From contig JAJTUP010000046.1 of NCBI GenBank assembly GCA_021399435.1, forward strand, positions 372,001 through 436,000: 64,000 nucleotides of DNA, in the 5' to 3' direction. This stretch comes from Diaporthe sp. PMI_573 (lineage: Eukaryota; Ascomycota; Sordariomycetes; Diaporthales; Diaporthaceae). Made by a program: the position numbers and the translations under genes. Under the pieces are notes generated by a model, which saw nothing but the letters and a program-made list of their open reading frames with translations, was not told the origin of the DNA and searched no databases. This document shows, in pieces, positions 12,089 through 24,400 of the stretch; position 1 is the first letter of the stretch, and each line of letters begins with the position of its first letter.

Positions 12089-14634
12089 TAAGCTACTAAA
12101 ACTACCTGCCTGCTTTAAAGAAATGTATTTTAGCCTAGAAAAGTAACTGGGCTTAGCTATAGAGATACTTAGATAAAAGGTGGCCGGCGTGTTTTATGTT
12201 AACAGGGAGGCCTTTTTATAGCTTATACTTAAAAATATTAATAATGTACGGCTATCTTTAGGCTTTTGTATGGTTTTAAGAAACTTGTAGAGATTTATAT
12301 ATATATTTCTAAGTAAGTTTAGATATGTAGGCTTTACAATAGGCCTGGGATTAAGGCTGTTAGTAGTATAATAAATATTAAGCTTGCCAGTAATAATATG
12401 CCGAAATATTAATTTTTGTTAGGATGTAAGGACTTTAAGGAAACCCGGGTATATAAATATACTAATCCTAAAGCTAGGCGGCTGCTGTTATTTTACCATA
12501 GAGTATTATGCCCTACTAGCGGCGCTAGAAGGTTATAGCAGTACCGTCTAATATAGGCTTCTTATACTATGTAATGGTATGTATGTATAGAATGTTAATC
12601 TGAAATATATTAGACTAATAGGTATAGAAAGGCCGAGTTTGATATAAAGTTGTAAAGAAAGAGAATATATTGTAAAAATATTTGCTTTATAAGACTATGT
12701 AGTAATAGCTTTAAGGTGTTGTTATAAATAAGATTTGCCAGCTAACTAGTTGTATCAATAGATGCCTTTAGCTATAAAATATTTTAATATATAGAGCTAG
12801 GCTCTATAATACCCGACTAGGGGTTAAGCTGTAGATTAAAGCCTGCTATGTTTATTAGTATAAAAGGCGTTGGTTAGAAAGTAAAACGCTAAGTGGAGAT
12901 TCTTTAAATTATGTAGGCTTTATAAAAAGAAGGAGTAGATAATTATTTGCTTTTAGTAGGTAGTTATGTTTTTGGCTTTCTTTTTTTTAATACTGGTACT
13001 ATGCCCTTAAGATCAAGCTAGGGCTTTTTTTTTTAGATATATTAGTAGCTACTAGTTAGTAGACAAGCTATTAGCCTAGCTTTCTTTGCTTATACTGGTT
13101 TTTATTAAGAAGTTGGCAGAAGTTTTTTATATCTTTAAGGCTGACTTTTTACTTAGAAGGCTGTTTGTCTTTACCGATAGTGTCTTTATCGACAGGATCT
13201 GTATTAATAATGTTAATAGTGTTATCCTTTGCTGTGTTATTATTTGTATTAGAACTAGTAATGGTACTATTAGATCTACTAGACGAGGAATTGCTTAAAC
13301 TGTTGGATATCTTGTTGGTATCTTTTATATTGCTTTCTACGCTTTTAGCGTTTAATAGTGACCTAATTAGGGGGGGCAAGGGGCTTGCCTACTTTTAAGC
13401 TAGGTATGGGTAGATGTCTTTTTGGCAGCTTGTAAAGGTGTGGCCGAGAAGTTTATTGTAATTAGCTAGGAGCGTGGCTCTAGTATTGTATGGCTTATTA
13501 GCTCTGGCTGTAAAGATAGTGTTGATGTTTGTAGCATTAATTTCTTTTTAGAAGCCGCTTGTAACCTTTAGTGCCTCTCTTGGCTAAGTTATTATCTAGC
13601 CTATTTAGAGATGCCTGATCTAGTTACGAAATGTAAAGTTAGGATCTGGGTGTAAAATAATGAGTACTATAGTAAGGGCTGGAAAATAAAGGCTTAGCCT
13701 ACTTGCTTTCTAGAGTACCTCCTACTAGGTGCTATTAGTTTCTATCTAGTAAGATTGCTTTTTAAAAGCTTTCTCGGCGGTAGTTAGTTACTTTATGCCG
13801 GGAGGGTACTGTTTTGCTATAGTAGTAGAAGAGGTGGTGTATAATGTAGTTGCTGTGAATATAGGCAAAGCGTCTAGTGAGACTGTTAGGGATAAAGTCG
13901 CTTAGAAATAGGTATGTTTTGATAAGAATCTTGCTCTAGACTGTATTAGTATAGTCTATCTTTAATACAAATGCAATAAACTAGTCATGGTGCTTGTAAG
14001 CCTAAATGTTAAGTAGCAGCTAGTTCTCCTTTAATGACGGTATTAGTATGGGTCTAGATACTAATTTTATAGTGTTTATCTTGGACTATATAGAAGGTAT
14101 ATTGTTTCTATATTGCCTATAAGGTTTTTGGCCCTGTAAATCTTGTAAGTATTAGGCTGTTTAGCTTATAATGGCTAACCAGTACTAGTATTAGTATTAG
14201 GTAATAAGATTAACTAATATTGGTTTTGGTTACCTTTATATAGAATGCTGTAAGCTATAATATTTTTATATTCTTTACGGGTAGGATTTTTAACCTAACA
14301 GGTATTCTTTTTGTAAAAAAGTATGTCTAAACAGGTTTAGCCTGTATTTAAAGACTGATCTTTTTAATTATAAACTAGTATTTCTGATCTAGACCTGCCA
14401 GGATTATAGTAATGCTTATAGGCGGTTAATGCTGTAAAGGGGGGACTGATGTAAGCTGATCTTCTTGCTAAGTGTGTAAATATGGCGATTGCTGTTTAAA
14501 AAGGGGATAGCTTTGGCGTGGTTTGTAAGTTATAGAGATTTTCTGTCTCTTGTTTCTCTATCTAAACTATATATATTAATTATTATATTATATTTATTAA
14601 CTTTTAAACCATTATTTTGTAGTTAGTAGCCGAT
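12089..14634. other. AT-rich RIP-degraded sequence, unidentified
   Basis: Continuation of the sequence into which copia copy 1 inserted. Partial open stretches exist on both strands around 13,086-13,398 but mirror each other and are of low complexity (the minus-strand one is Ser/Asn-rich). Reading through stops gives plausible long frames but no domain I can name. It is probably an old repeat or a strongly RIP-mutated gene region. Confidence 0.45.
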
Positions 14635-15144
14635 ATGGATATAAAGACGATAATGTTTGGCAAGAATTATGACCTTTTTAAGAATAACTGTATAGTATTC
14701 CTTGTGGTGTATTATTACAATGATAACCGATATTTGGTCTATAACTTGAATCCCGACGGTATGTGGGCGCAGACCTACGTGATGACCGTGATTGCCCCTC
14801 CCTAGACGGGCAGCACCGACCACTCTGTCACTGCTAACCGCGACAATCTCAGCTCTATGCCCACAAGTGGCGTCAACCTCGAGAGCTCCAGCCTGTCGGG
14901 ACAGAGCACAGGCACAGCTCCAGCCAGCACAGCTGCTGCCGCCAACAAAACCAGCACGATCTGCAACTATCGCCCAGCGTTAGGTGCTGTCGACAGCCGC
15001 GTCGAGGATGGAGGTCGTGTGCTGGAGGTCTATCCTTCCTCCCATGCGGTCGGCCAAGAGCGCGCCGGGCCTCTGGATCCTTACAACCCCATCCATTCCA
15101 ATCGTGTTCGCGAGGAAGATATGGCTGTTCCAGACACCACGTAG
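14635..15144 (+). pseudogene. GC-rich gene fragment of unknown function, one nonsense codon
   Basis: One frame runs from ATG 14635 (MDIKTIMFGKNY..) to TAG 15142-15144, interrupted only by TAG at 14803-14805 (codon 57), which a single C-to-T change from CAG would create. The first about 40 codons are AT-rich and the rest GC-rich, so the RIP boundary falls inside the reading frame. The N-terminal part includes 'YDLFKNNC'; the C-terminal part is Ser/Thr/Ala-rich and probably disordered, ending 'AVPDTT'. I do not recognise the family. Upstream exons may have been lost to RIP. It could be a single-copy host gene fragment left between repeats. Confidence 0.4.
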
Positions 15145-17533
15145 TAACGGATCCCGCATGCTATCCCCGCGGCAGATGTGCGCTTAGGAGAAACTTGTTT
15201 AGAAGAGTTTCTAGCCGCTATTAAGGTTATTTGTAGGCTTAGAGTATATTTGTTATGTTTTGTAATTTTTAGTATAAGGCATTTAGATTAATATATACAA
15301 GAATCTATAATGCCTTTCTTTCTACCTTTGGTTTACAAGACGCTAGATGCTTGGGATGTATTTATAGATGTTAGTAGCTACTACTTTCTGGCTTCCCGGG
15401 TTTTTATCTAGATAGATAAAGTCTGTGCTATAGTTGATAAGCTTCTTAATAGACTATCTTAGTGCTTTAAGCCCTTTGTTATCTGTTATAGATGTAGGTA
15501 TTAAAGTCGAGGTTATACTTTTTTGTTTTAAAGTTTCTTATAAAAGCAGCTAGCTTGTTAGGACTTATCTTTCTGCTTCTTAATATACCGGCAAATTCTT
15601 TCTTAAGGTGCCGGAGCACTAAGTTGTTTGTAACATAGCTCCCGCCCTAGGTATCTATAATCCTCAGCAGGCCTCCTAGATATATATAGGGGGTAGCATA
15701 CCTGTTAGCCAGTCCCGGCCCACAATAGACTAGCCCTCAAAAAAGTTTCCCTCCTTATTAAAGTAGATATTCATTTCTGCTATTAAATGGTACTGTGTTT
15801 CTGTTGAGAAGTTAAATAAACTTTTCTATAAAACTACTAAATAGCAGAATGCTGCTTAGGATAACGCAGTTAAGCTTAGGGCTATTAGCACTAGTCCTGG
15901 GCGCCATGTTAGAAGTTTAGAGTTAGAACCCCTATCTCTTACTAGTATGGTTAAACTTATAACTTTTTCTTTAGGTATAGTTATGTTATCTATAATAATA
16001 TATATCTTTATACTGTCCTTTTTTTATAGTAATCCTTTTAAGTATAACTTTATACTTAGTTATTTTTAGAATAGTATATAGAGATAAACTATTAGGTAAT
16101 TTTGTATCTTTTTTAATAATACTTTTCTTAGACTTTAATTATATTATTAATACTGTTATAATTCTTAATATATTAAGAAAATGCCTAGCTATATTTTAAA
16201 CCAGTCTTGTAGAATATATTTGGTGTATTAACTAATAGTCTATAAGTAGATAGATTAACTAAGCTAAATGTGTATAGATTTTCTTGAAGCTAAGCTAGTA
16301 TAGGCTAGATGGTATTAAAGACGGTACTTCCTAGGTAGGGATTAAGTACTAAAGTAAAGTTATATTATATGGCTTTCTTTAGACCTAGATCTGCTGTAAA
16401 CTATGCTATCTAGGTGTTGCTGCTGCATTATAGAAGGCGGCTCTGGGTCCTAGTCTGTACTCGTAGAGCTACTTATAGCAAGACCAAATTGCTAGCTTGG
16501 CTATTGCCTGTTGCTACCTATGGAACTTGTAGAAAGAAAGAATAAGGGGCAAATTTTAATGTTTATTTATAGATTAGTATAGGCTTGTTTAATAAACTAA
16601 GAGTCTGGCAGCCCTTGCTACCCTACAGGTTAAGCATTATAATTAACCGGCCTCTATAAATCACAAATAACAGGTAGACCTATGCTTAATAAATAATATT
16701 TATAATTTAGAACTTCTGCTTCCTAGTCAGTAAAAAGGCGCCCTAGTGCTTTTATGTCTCTTACTTGCATTTTTATTTCTTTTACTCGATTATTTATATA
16801 TTTTTGTTAACTTGTATATATTTAGCTATTACTAGAAACTGGCAAAGCATCTAAGCAGGAAGGCTAATAGTAGCCTTTTAGAGTTGGGCTTAGTATTAAG
16901 CGTTAAGCTTCTCGAGAGCCGGGTTAGAAATAAAATTAGATAAGAATAGCTGTAAAAAGATATCTGTAGTAAGAATACTATTATTATTCCGGAAAGCTTA
17001 GTTGTAGTAAATATATCCTAGCCCACGCTAAAGGCTAAAGGATAGGTAATTGTTTTTATTATAGGATATTAGAGTATTGTTTTTTTATTTCTTAGGTAGG
17101 AGATATAGAATCTTAATAGTTAGTACAGTTTTAATCTTGCCGTTACTGCCCTTATAATATTTCCTTATAAGGGATAGCAAATCTTTATTCTTTTAACCAT
17201 AGCCAACCTTTATTAGAAACTATAGAATACTAATACCTTTATACTAGGCCTAGAGCTAAGCATTAGGGCACTTAATACTAAAGACATCCTCTTTACATTA
17301 TGCATTAAGTTTTACCCTTATCTAACCGCGGCCTTTAATATTTCTTAGTAGGTTAGAGAGGATAAGATCACTAATAGTATAGGTATAATTGTGTAATTAA
17401 TACTTGATCTCGTTATAGATCTTTTCCTATAATAGCTTATATATCATATTGCCGCCTATTTGCAAGATGAGGACACCTGTCTCCGAATTATAGTTATGTT
17501 GAAACTTGTAACCCTTGCCGAGCTTAAAACCCC
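15145..17533. other. AT-rich RIP-degraded sequence, unidentified
   Basis: No open frame of note and no LTR or TIR pair that I could match. On the minus strand around 15,500-15,790 a run with 'GRDWLTG' faintly recalls the region N-terminal to DDE transposase domains, but the match is too weak to call. Composition is like the flanking RIP-mutated repeats. Confidence 0.4.
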
Positions 17534-18180
17534 TTATGCGTCTAAGAAGCTCAAGGTATTGTGATGGCACCAGGTGGAGGACGTGCCACTTAGGGACGGC
17601 ACGTTGTCAGGTAGGATGCTCTTTGCGAAGGCCTTGATGAGCCAATAAGCCCTGTCGAGATTCCTGCACGCCGGCCGCCCCCTACTCTGTTTAACAAGGC
17701 TCTCTGCTTGATTGAAATCGGACGTAAAGCTTGAGGACGTGGACGGGGCGGACCGAGGTGCGTTGGCGGAGGTGCCGGATTTGAACGATGCCGGGGATGA
17801 ATCCAAGGCCGCTTGAGGTCTCGCCCCGTGGCCTAGTTTGGCCGCGACTGACGTCAGCTGATGGGACTAAAAGGGCGTCGATCTTGCAATTAGAGGCGCT
17901 GGTATCCGCGCTCAGTGGAGGAGAGGGAGCAAAAGTAGCAGCGGAAATCTTGTTGACAGGTTTCATCGTTGAGGTTCGTGGCAACAGCTGGGGCTGGGCC
18001 GCCCTGTGTTGAGTTGACTGGTGTTGATGATATGCAAGGAGGAAAGGTAAAGGTACCGGGTAGTGGTGGGGTGGGTACGCATACATCGAGCCCAGATGTA
18101 CTAAGCCTGCGGCAGCCGGATTCTCGCATCCGCCCCTGGGTATCTAGAAGCAACCGCCCACCCCATCCTACCGAATTTTA
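17534..18180 (-). pseudogene. GC-rich island with minus-strand coding remnants
   Basis: A GC-balanced block of about 650 bp in AT-rich surroundings with abrupt edges. The best coding candidate is the minus-strand frame ending at 17,534 ('..RNLDRAYWLIKAFAKSILPDNVPSL..SFLDA'). It is open upstream to a TAG near 17,850, with a Pro/Ser-rich stretch overlapping in another frame. No start codon or splice pattern gives a convincing protein, and I do not recognise a family. It is most likely a fragment of a single-copy host gene stranded between RIP-mutated repeats. Confidence 0.35.
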
Positions 18181-18335
18181 AGAACAAACAACAGGTATAT
18201 AACACAAGACTTTGGCAAGCAGCATAATTGCAGGCAGTAATCTAGGGGATATACAATCTTAGAAAATTAATATAAAATAGTTTTCTACTAGATTCTTAAC
18301 TAAATAAGAATATAATAGGTAATGCTCTCCCTTGT

Positions 18336-18996
18336 TGTTAAACAGAAACGCTTAAATTCGGCCATATACCTATAGGGCATATATACCAAAAGATAAGTTT
18401 GGTGGCCATAAGTCAATCTTTTAGGCTATTTTAAAACCTTAACTTTATACCTCTACATTACTCTTATTTCTTACCTAAAAACCATATAACTTAGCTTATT
18501 AGATAGCCTAATTTCTAATGTTTTCTGAAGGTTAGTGGATCGAATGGATCAGGTAGCAGTAGGGTGCCTGGAGGCTTCTTTGGAATGCTTGAGAATGGAT
18601 TGGACAACTTTGCATTGAATTCGAGTGGGCTTCTGTCAGCCCTCCTCACAGTCCCTCCGACATTGTCTCACCCGCGGGCACGCGAGGGTTGGCTCTGGTG
18701 CAGGAATAGGGAGGCCGGAAAATTCGGCCCTCAGACCCACTATCTTTGGCTTTAAACAGCCAGCCAACCCTAACTCTAACAGTAACCAAACTAAGTAGAG
18801 ATAAACTTTAGAAAACAAGCTATCTAATAAACTAAGTTACATGCTTTTTGGGTAAGAAATAAGGGGAATGCAGAGGTACGAAGTTAGGGTCTTAAAACAG
18901 CCCAAAAAATTGCCCCATAGGCACTTAGAGAAATCCAGTGCCAAGTCTAGGGTAACTCTCTACGTGCAGCGCCTATATGAGCGTTTCCGTTTAACA
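18336..18996. mobile_element. Long inverted-repeat element with unmutated GC-rich core
   Basis: Left arm (about 18,336-18,533) and right arm (about 18,790-18,996) are diverged reverse complements. Shared blocks include TGTTAAAC at the outer ends, TTATTTCTTACC in the middle and TTATTAGATAGC near the inner ends. Arms of about 200 bp around a spacer of about 250 bp suggest a non-autonomous DNA transposon. No target duplication could be fixed, so the superfamily is open. The right arm also carries GTCTAGGGTAACTCTC, the core motif of the copia leader repeats. Confidence 0.6.
18538..18755 (+). pseudogene. Captured GC-rich coding-like fragment inside the inverted-repeat element
   Basis: The plus-strand frame reads 'GSGSSRVPGGFFGMLENGLDNF..' and stays open to TAA at 18,753-18,755. 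It has balanced composition, unlike the arms, and no RIP signature. No family recognised. If it is a transduced host gene fragment, the element resembles Pack-type transposons that carry gene pieces between terminal inverted repeats. Confidence 0.4.
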
Positions 18997-19049
18997 GGTC
19001 TACTGTAGACTGCCGTCTATCGGGGCATCGTTTTAAGAGTTTTTTGTTC

Positions 19050-19871
19050 CTATATACTTAGTGCTTAAATAGTCTAAGTTGCTATCTCTCATTACTATAT
19101 TATATAGTGGTCCTTATTTTCCAATTACTAACTATTATTCTTATTAAGATATGCAGGAAAACTATCTAGAAGCTTTTTTCTCTAAAAGATATAATATATA
19201 CTGATTATTAATATAAAAGGTCCAATTAAAGGTTTTATATTATTTAGCAATATCTACTACTTACTTAAAGCTAGGTAGTAGATTGTCTACATTTTTAGGT
19301 TTCTACTTATTAGGGTAGATTAGACATTCTATATAGAGGTTAGGTTAATATATATAATTTATTCTGCCTTTTAGATATACCGGGCATTGCTTATTAAGTA
19401 AATAGCTACACTATTTAGGTAGCTCTTATTATTAGGTTATATTAACCTATTATCGTCCTTTTAAAACTAGATTCTATTGTTTCTTCTAGCGGTAGTCTCT
19501 AGCAAAGTATCCTTGCTTGTTGCAATTATAGTATTTCTTGTCACTAGGCCTTTATTAGGCTGTGTCAAGTTCTATAGATTCCGCGTAAATATCTATTATA
19601 GTACTATTATATTTCCATTAATATCAGGGTTAGTTATTACTATAAAAATTACCTCTATATTAGTACTTTCTTCCTGTATTTAGCTAGTTTTAAGGCTTCT
19701 ATAAATTATTAGATATCTTATACTATTGTTTCTACCTTTATTTAAAAAGATAGTTATCTATATATATAGCTATAGATATATATTTGGCAAAGTTATTAGG
19801 TTGGTCTAGCTTAGCAATTTTATCTTTAACGTCCTTTTTAAGTCTTTTATAGAATTAGCTTATAAGTATAT
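19050..19871 (-). pseudogene. Ty3/gypsy gag, RIP-degraded
   Basis: Minus-strand reading with stops ignored gives 'SQFYKRLKKDVKDKIAKL' followed by 'NFAKYI..IDNYLF'. It is colinear at nucleotide and protein level with the non-mutated gag at 61,165-61,413. Further on (about 19,480-19,530) is a CCHC knuckle reading 'YYNCNKQGYFARDYR', in which Cys and His positions have become Tyr (TGT/CAT to TAT). It is cut at 19,871 by the LTR of copia copy 2. Confidence 0.85.
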
Positions 19872-20098
19872 TGTTAATAGGTCTATAGTGAATAGGTCTG
19901 TAAGTAAATAGTGGAGGGCCTGTGGCTAGCGCGGGACCTGCACTATAAAGGGTTATTGCCCTACAGGCATAACTTCGCCATACCCTTTAAAGCAACAACC
20001 AGACCCTATAGACTTAATAAAATACTCATTCAGTCTACACTCTCCTTTTTTCTTTGCTAACACTTCTTTCTATTATATACAATAAAGCCTAACTAACA
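19872..20098 (+). repeat. 5' LTR of copia copy 2
   Basis: A 227-bp LTR with TG..CA termini, homologous to both LTRs of copy 1 in reverse complement. A GC-rich core (about 19,912-20,000) stands out from its AT-rich surroundings. Confidence 0.92.
19944..19950 (+). promoter_or_regulatory. TATA box within the copia LTR
   Basis: TATAAAG lies in the preserved GC-rich core of the LTR. It is conserved in all three LTR copies (about 2,036 and 12,006 on the other strand), as expected for the element's own promoter. Confidence 0.55.
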
Positions 20099-20769
20099 CT
20101 AATCAATAATTACTTAAGGTAATTATAGAATAGCAAGGAAAAAAGAAGCAGATTGCTATTAATAATATTTAACAAGTCCCTAAATCTCTATTAAAACCCG
20201 TTAACAGTTGGCAATATTTACGCTATAATTAAATATACTATAGTCCCTAGATTCTATATTAAAACTACAATATAAGCAATTAAACCTATTAGTATAACCA
20301 CTAGATCTCTATTAAAGCTATACTAATAAAATTACATCTATTATAAATCCTGTCAACAAACAATTATATAATAAAAGCCAAGATTAAAAATACTAAATCC
20401 CTAGATTCTATATTAAAACAAGATGCTGATAATTAGGTTATAATAATATAAAACTGTGTTAATAAAAACCGCATTTCATTAATATAATATAAAAACATAT
20501 AATTCCTTTACTAGATACTTTAACACTATAGCCAATTAAACCTCACGGTATAAAAGAATACCTAAAAACAACTAAATATATTAAAAAAAAGCTAATAAAA
20601 CTATTGCGGCATAAAAAAACACTCTTACAAACACCCAAACAACTAATTACACTAAAAAAAGTAATAACTTATACGCAAATTTTAATAACATTTATTTACC
20701 AACACGGGATTATATATTTGCCATTTAGCTATATATTACTAATAAAAACACCATACAAAAGAATTATAA

Positions 20770-21215
20770 AAAAAAGTACCCTAGATTTTCTTTAAAAAAC
20801 AAGTTACTTTAAAAACTAACTTTACTTTAGCTTTAATTATAAATCTAAGTTACGGGATTTGGTTATAAAAGTTACGAAGAGAGTTACCCTAGACTTTTCG
20901 TGAAAACAAGGTATTTTAAATTAAATTTATTTCGACCTAACTATAAATATAAGTTATAAAAAAAGTTACTCTAGACTTTTTGCAAAAATAGATTACTCTT
21001 AATTAAATTTACTTTAGCCCTAGCCATATAAATTATAAAAAAAGTTACCCTAGATTTTTTATAAAAACAGGCTACTTCCAAACAAATTTACTTTAACCTA
21101 AATAATAAGTCTAAATTACTAAAAGAGTTATCTTAAACTTTTCGCAAAAACAGGCTACTTTTAATTAAATTTACTTCGGCCCTAGTTATATATAAATCTA
21201 AGTTACTAAACTTAC
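20770..21215 (+). repeat. Tandem repeat in the copia leader (copy 2)
   Basis: At least five units of about 79-106 bp, each with a form of GAGTTACCCTAGACTTTT (near 20,775, 20,881, 20,965, 21,044 and 21,127). It is the counterpart of 10,920-11,240 but longer. Units differ mainly by transitions. Confidence 0.8.
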
Positions 21216-21479
21216 CTTAATTTTAACTAACTACTTATATAATTAACAACTACCAAAAAGCACGGTCTACTGTAGACTACTTTCTAGCATAAAAAGTATG
21301 GTTTGCTATAAATTACCACTACTTCTTTAACACCAAAATGTATGGTTTGCTACAAACTACTATTAAAGAAAAAGCTGTATTACATACTATATAATTATAT
21401 ATCTACAACAATATAGCTAATACTAGTAATACTAATGCCGATAATACTAGTGCTAATAATGGTAACAAGGATAATAATT

Positions 21480-24400
21480 ATATTATTAAAAATAAGTAAT
21501 AATAAAAATCTATGACTTGTAAAGTTAATAGCATAAAATACCGAAAAATATACTCTTTATAACAAATTTAAGGCAATAGCGGACAATATAAAGAACTAAT
21601 TCTAGATTCCCTATAATCTTTGCCTTTATATAAACTAGATAGCTTAGGGTATATCTATTCCAATTGTCTACTTCTTTAAAGATACTAACAAGCAAGGCTA
21701 TTTACACAATATATATATGCTTAAGTTTACAAATAACAATGATTCTAATAATATTATTAACAAGGAGCTATTTTGGAAATTTAAAAAAGTATTTAAGAAC
21801 TAAACTATTAATATATAGCTAACCATATTAGCTACTAAAAATCTTAAATGCTTCCTTTGTATACAGGAAATCTATACTGGTCTAATATATAATATACCGG
21901 CAGATTAAATAATTATACTTAACAAAGCTAAGTATTTGCTGAAATAGCTAGACACAGCCATTACTGACACCATTTTTATTCCTAAATCCAAGCTTTATAG
22001 CTTATTAAAAAAAAGATAAAAACAAATACCCTACATTACTAAATACCTATCTTTTTCTTTCTTATCTAATAAAAAGGTAAGTCTACCGCTAGAAAATACA
22101 GCTAAAATAATAAGGCCGACGCTATTACGACTTATTTAACAAATAATGCCATTATAATCTATTTAACAAGCACTAATTTTGTTACTATAGATTAACTTGT
22201 CTTTGTACAGACTAAGTAATTATATAAATAGTTCTGTAAAAACTTTGCTATAAATGCCGGCAAAGATGATTAACAGGATTATATAAAAACTAGTACCTGA
22301 ACTAATTTCTCGACTATAATAGCAAAAGGTTTCTAATTCTTGGTAACAAAAGATTCCTAAATTATAATAATAGAAGAAAATTTCTAACTCTAAAATATAT
22401 TTAAGCCGAGAACTAGAAGCCCTATAGAAGGGTAAAATTTAAAACATTTGGCCATAGTAACAGAAAAATAGTATCTAAAAAACTATTAAAAAAACTAAAG
22501 TTTTCTACTATTAAAAACTATCTGTAAAAACGGAAACTTAGATATAGAATACTTGTATATCCGGAGAGACAGAAACTCGGGCATAAAACACTTATATACC
22601 TAGACTACCTCCTGGTTGGTAACTAATAAAACTACCAAAAATACTAAAAGCATTTAGACTGCTGAAAGTATTAAACTGCTGGAAGCACCGGAATATAATA
22701 ATCCAAGACTGTACAATATTCTACTACTTTATAGCTTAACCTATAACAATAGTATATTTAAGCAGATAAATAACTATACTATATTTCTACTAAGATACTA
22801 TATAAATAATTTAATAAATCCTAATAAGATTAATAAGTTTCTTAAGGCATGGGCTAACTAGAATAAGTAGACAGGTAAACAGTATAATTTGTTAGATAAC
22901 AAGATATAGATAATGTTAAATATTTATTTTATATACCAAATATAACTAGATTAATTTTATACAATATTTCTATTTATTCTAGAAAGCCGGGCTGAGACTT
23001 ACTTTATACACTATATTGGCCTATAGAAAATATTCCAGAAAACATATATAATATTTAAACAATACTTTAAGTATAATACTAATTATAGGTAATATTATGC
23101 TAACTTTACTAATATTATGTATGTTGGCTTATAAAATAATCTGGTAAACATAAATAAAGACTTATAAGAGATACTATAAAAGCTATTCAACACTTTATAG
23201 CTAAATTAATAAGTACTTGGACTAGTATTTTAGAACAAAGAGGTTCTTTATATAACTGTAATATAAGCTTACTTAAAAGTACCTAAGTTTGATTATGTAC
23301 TATATGTACTAGCAGGAGCATATAAACGACTGTTTTAGGATCTTTAACTGTTGCTAGATATATCTATTTGTAATACCTCTATATAATAATTCTATACTGG
23401 TGATAACTATCTAGAAAAAGTTTATAATAAAGTAGATGGTAATAATGGTAATGGAGACAACGGTATAAATACTTATTATACTAACTATTAATATACAGAC
23501 AACCAACAAAATCATAGATTTAGCCGTAAAAGCTTTAGCTAAGAACATGGTAATTTCTGTAGTGGGTATAGATTTTAAGGCAGAAGTAGAAATAGAAACA
23601 ATGAATATTGTTCTTACAGTAGCTACCCATAAAGGGGGTACTCTTGTGGAAGTTATCTATAAAATTAAGGATTTAATTATAAATATAGCTGTAACAATAT
23701 ATGTTAATAGTTTAGAAAATACTATATCTGTTATAAGGAAGGCTACTAGTCTATAAAACACCCTCTAAAAGAATAAAGACGTGCTAAAAACAGCTTTATG
23801 GTACATGTAGAACAGTACGGCAGAGATACATTAGATACAGCATACGTGGCATTTCTTACTAATATTAAAAATATCAGAATTGAAAATAAAAAAGATGTTT
23901 AAGACAATAATAACTTTACTACAGCACAATATCTAATAGATACCTCTTTCCTCTATAGTATATTTCCGGAAAAAAATAAATATATAAAAAAAGACAATAC
24001 TATCCCCAGAGTTGTGACAAAATTTGATACATTGTAGTAATACTACTACATTACTACATTTATACTATATAAATGTAGTAATGTAGTTGAAGGGTTTTAT
24101 AGTTTTGTAGTTTGTAGTTTTTGTATAAAACTACAAATTTTATACATATATACAACTTATATAAATAAAACATTCTAAATAATATATATTATAAAGCTAA
24201 TTTGTCTCTATAAAGCCATATAATTTTTATAAATATAACTTAAAGACTCAAGCTATAAAAAATCTTTAAACTATAGATAAAACTTTTAAAAATATATTTA
24301 GCTACCTAAGCCTATTTTAAGCAAAGTATTAATAAAAGATAATATATTAAATATATATAAGTTTAACTAAAGTATATAATTATAATAAAAATAACCTATA

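Noticed and set aside
13149..13398. Ser/Asn-rich minus-strand frame and Leu/Val-rich plus-strand frame
   Set aside because: They are mirror images over the same low-complexity DNA, and neither has a start context or family support.
15500..15790. Possible DDE transposase N-terminal region on the minus strand ('GRDWLTG')
   Set aside because: Only a few residues match and the frame breaks at once; no TIR pair found.
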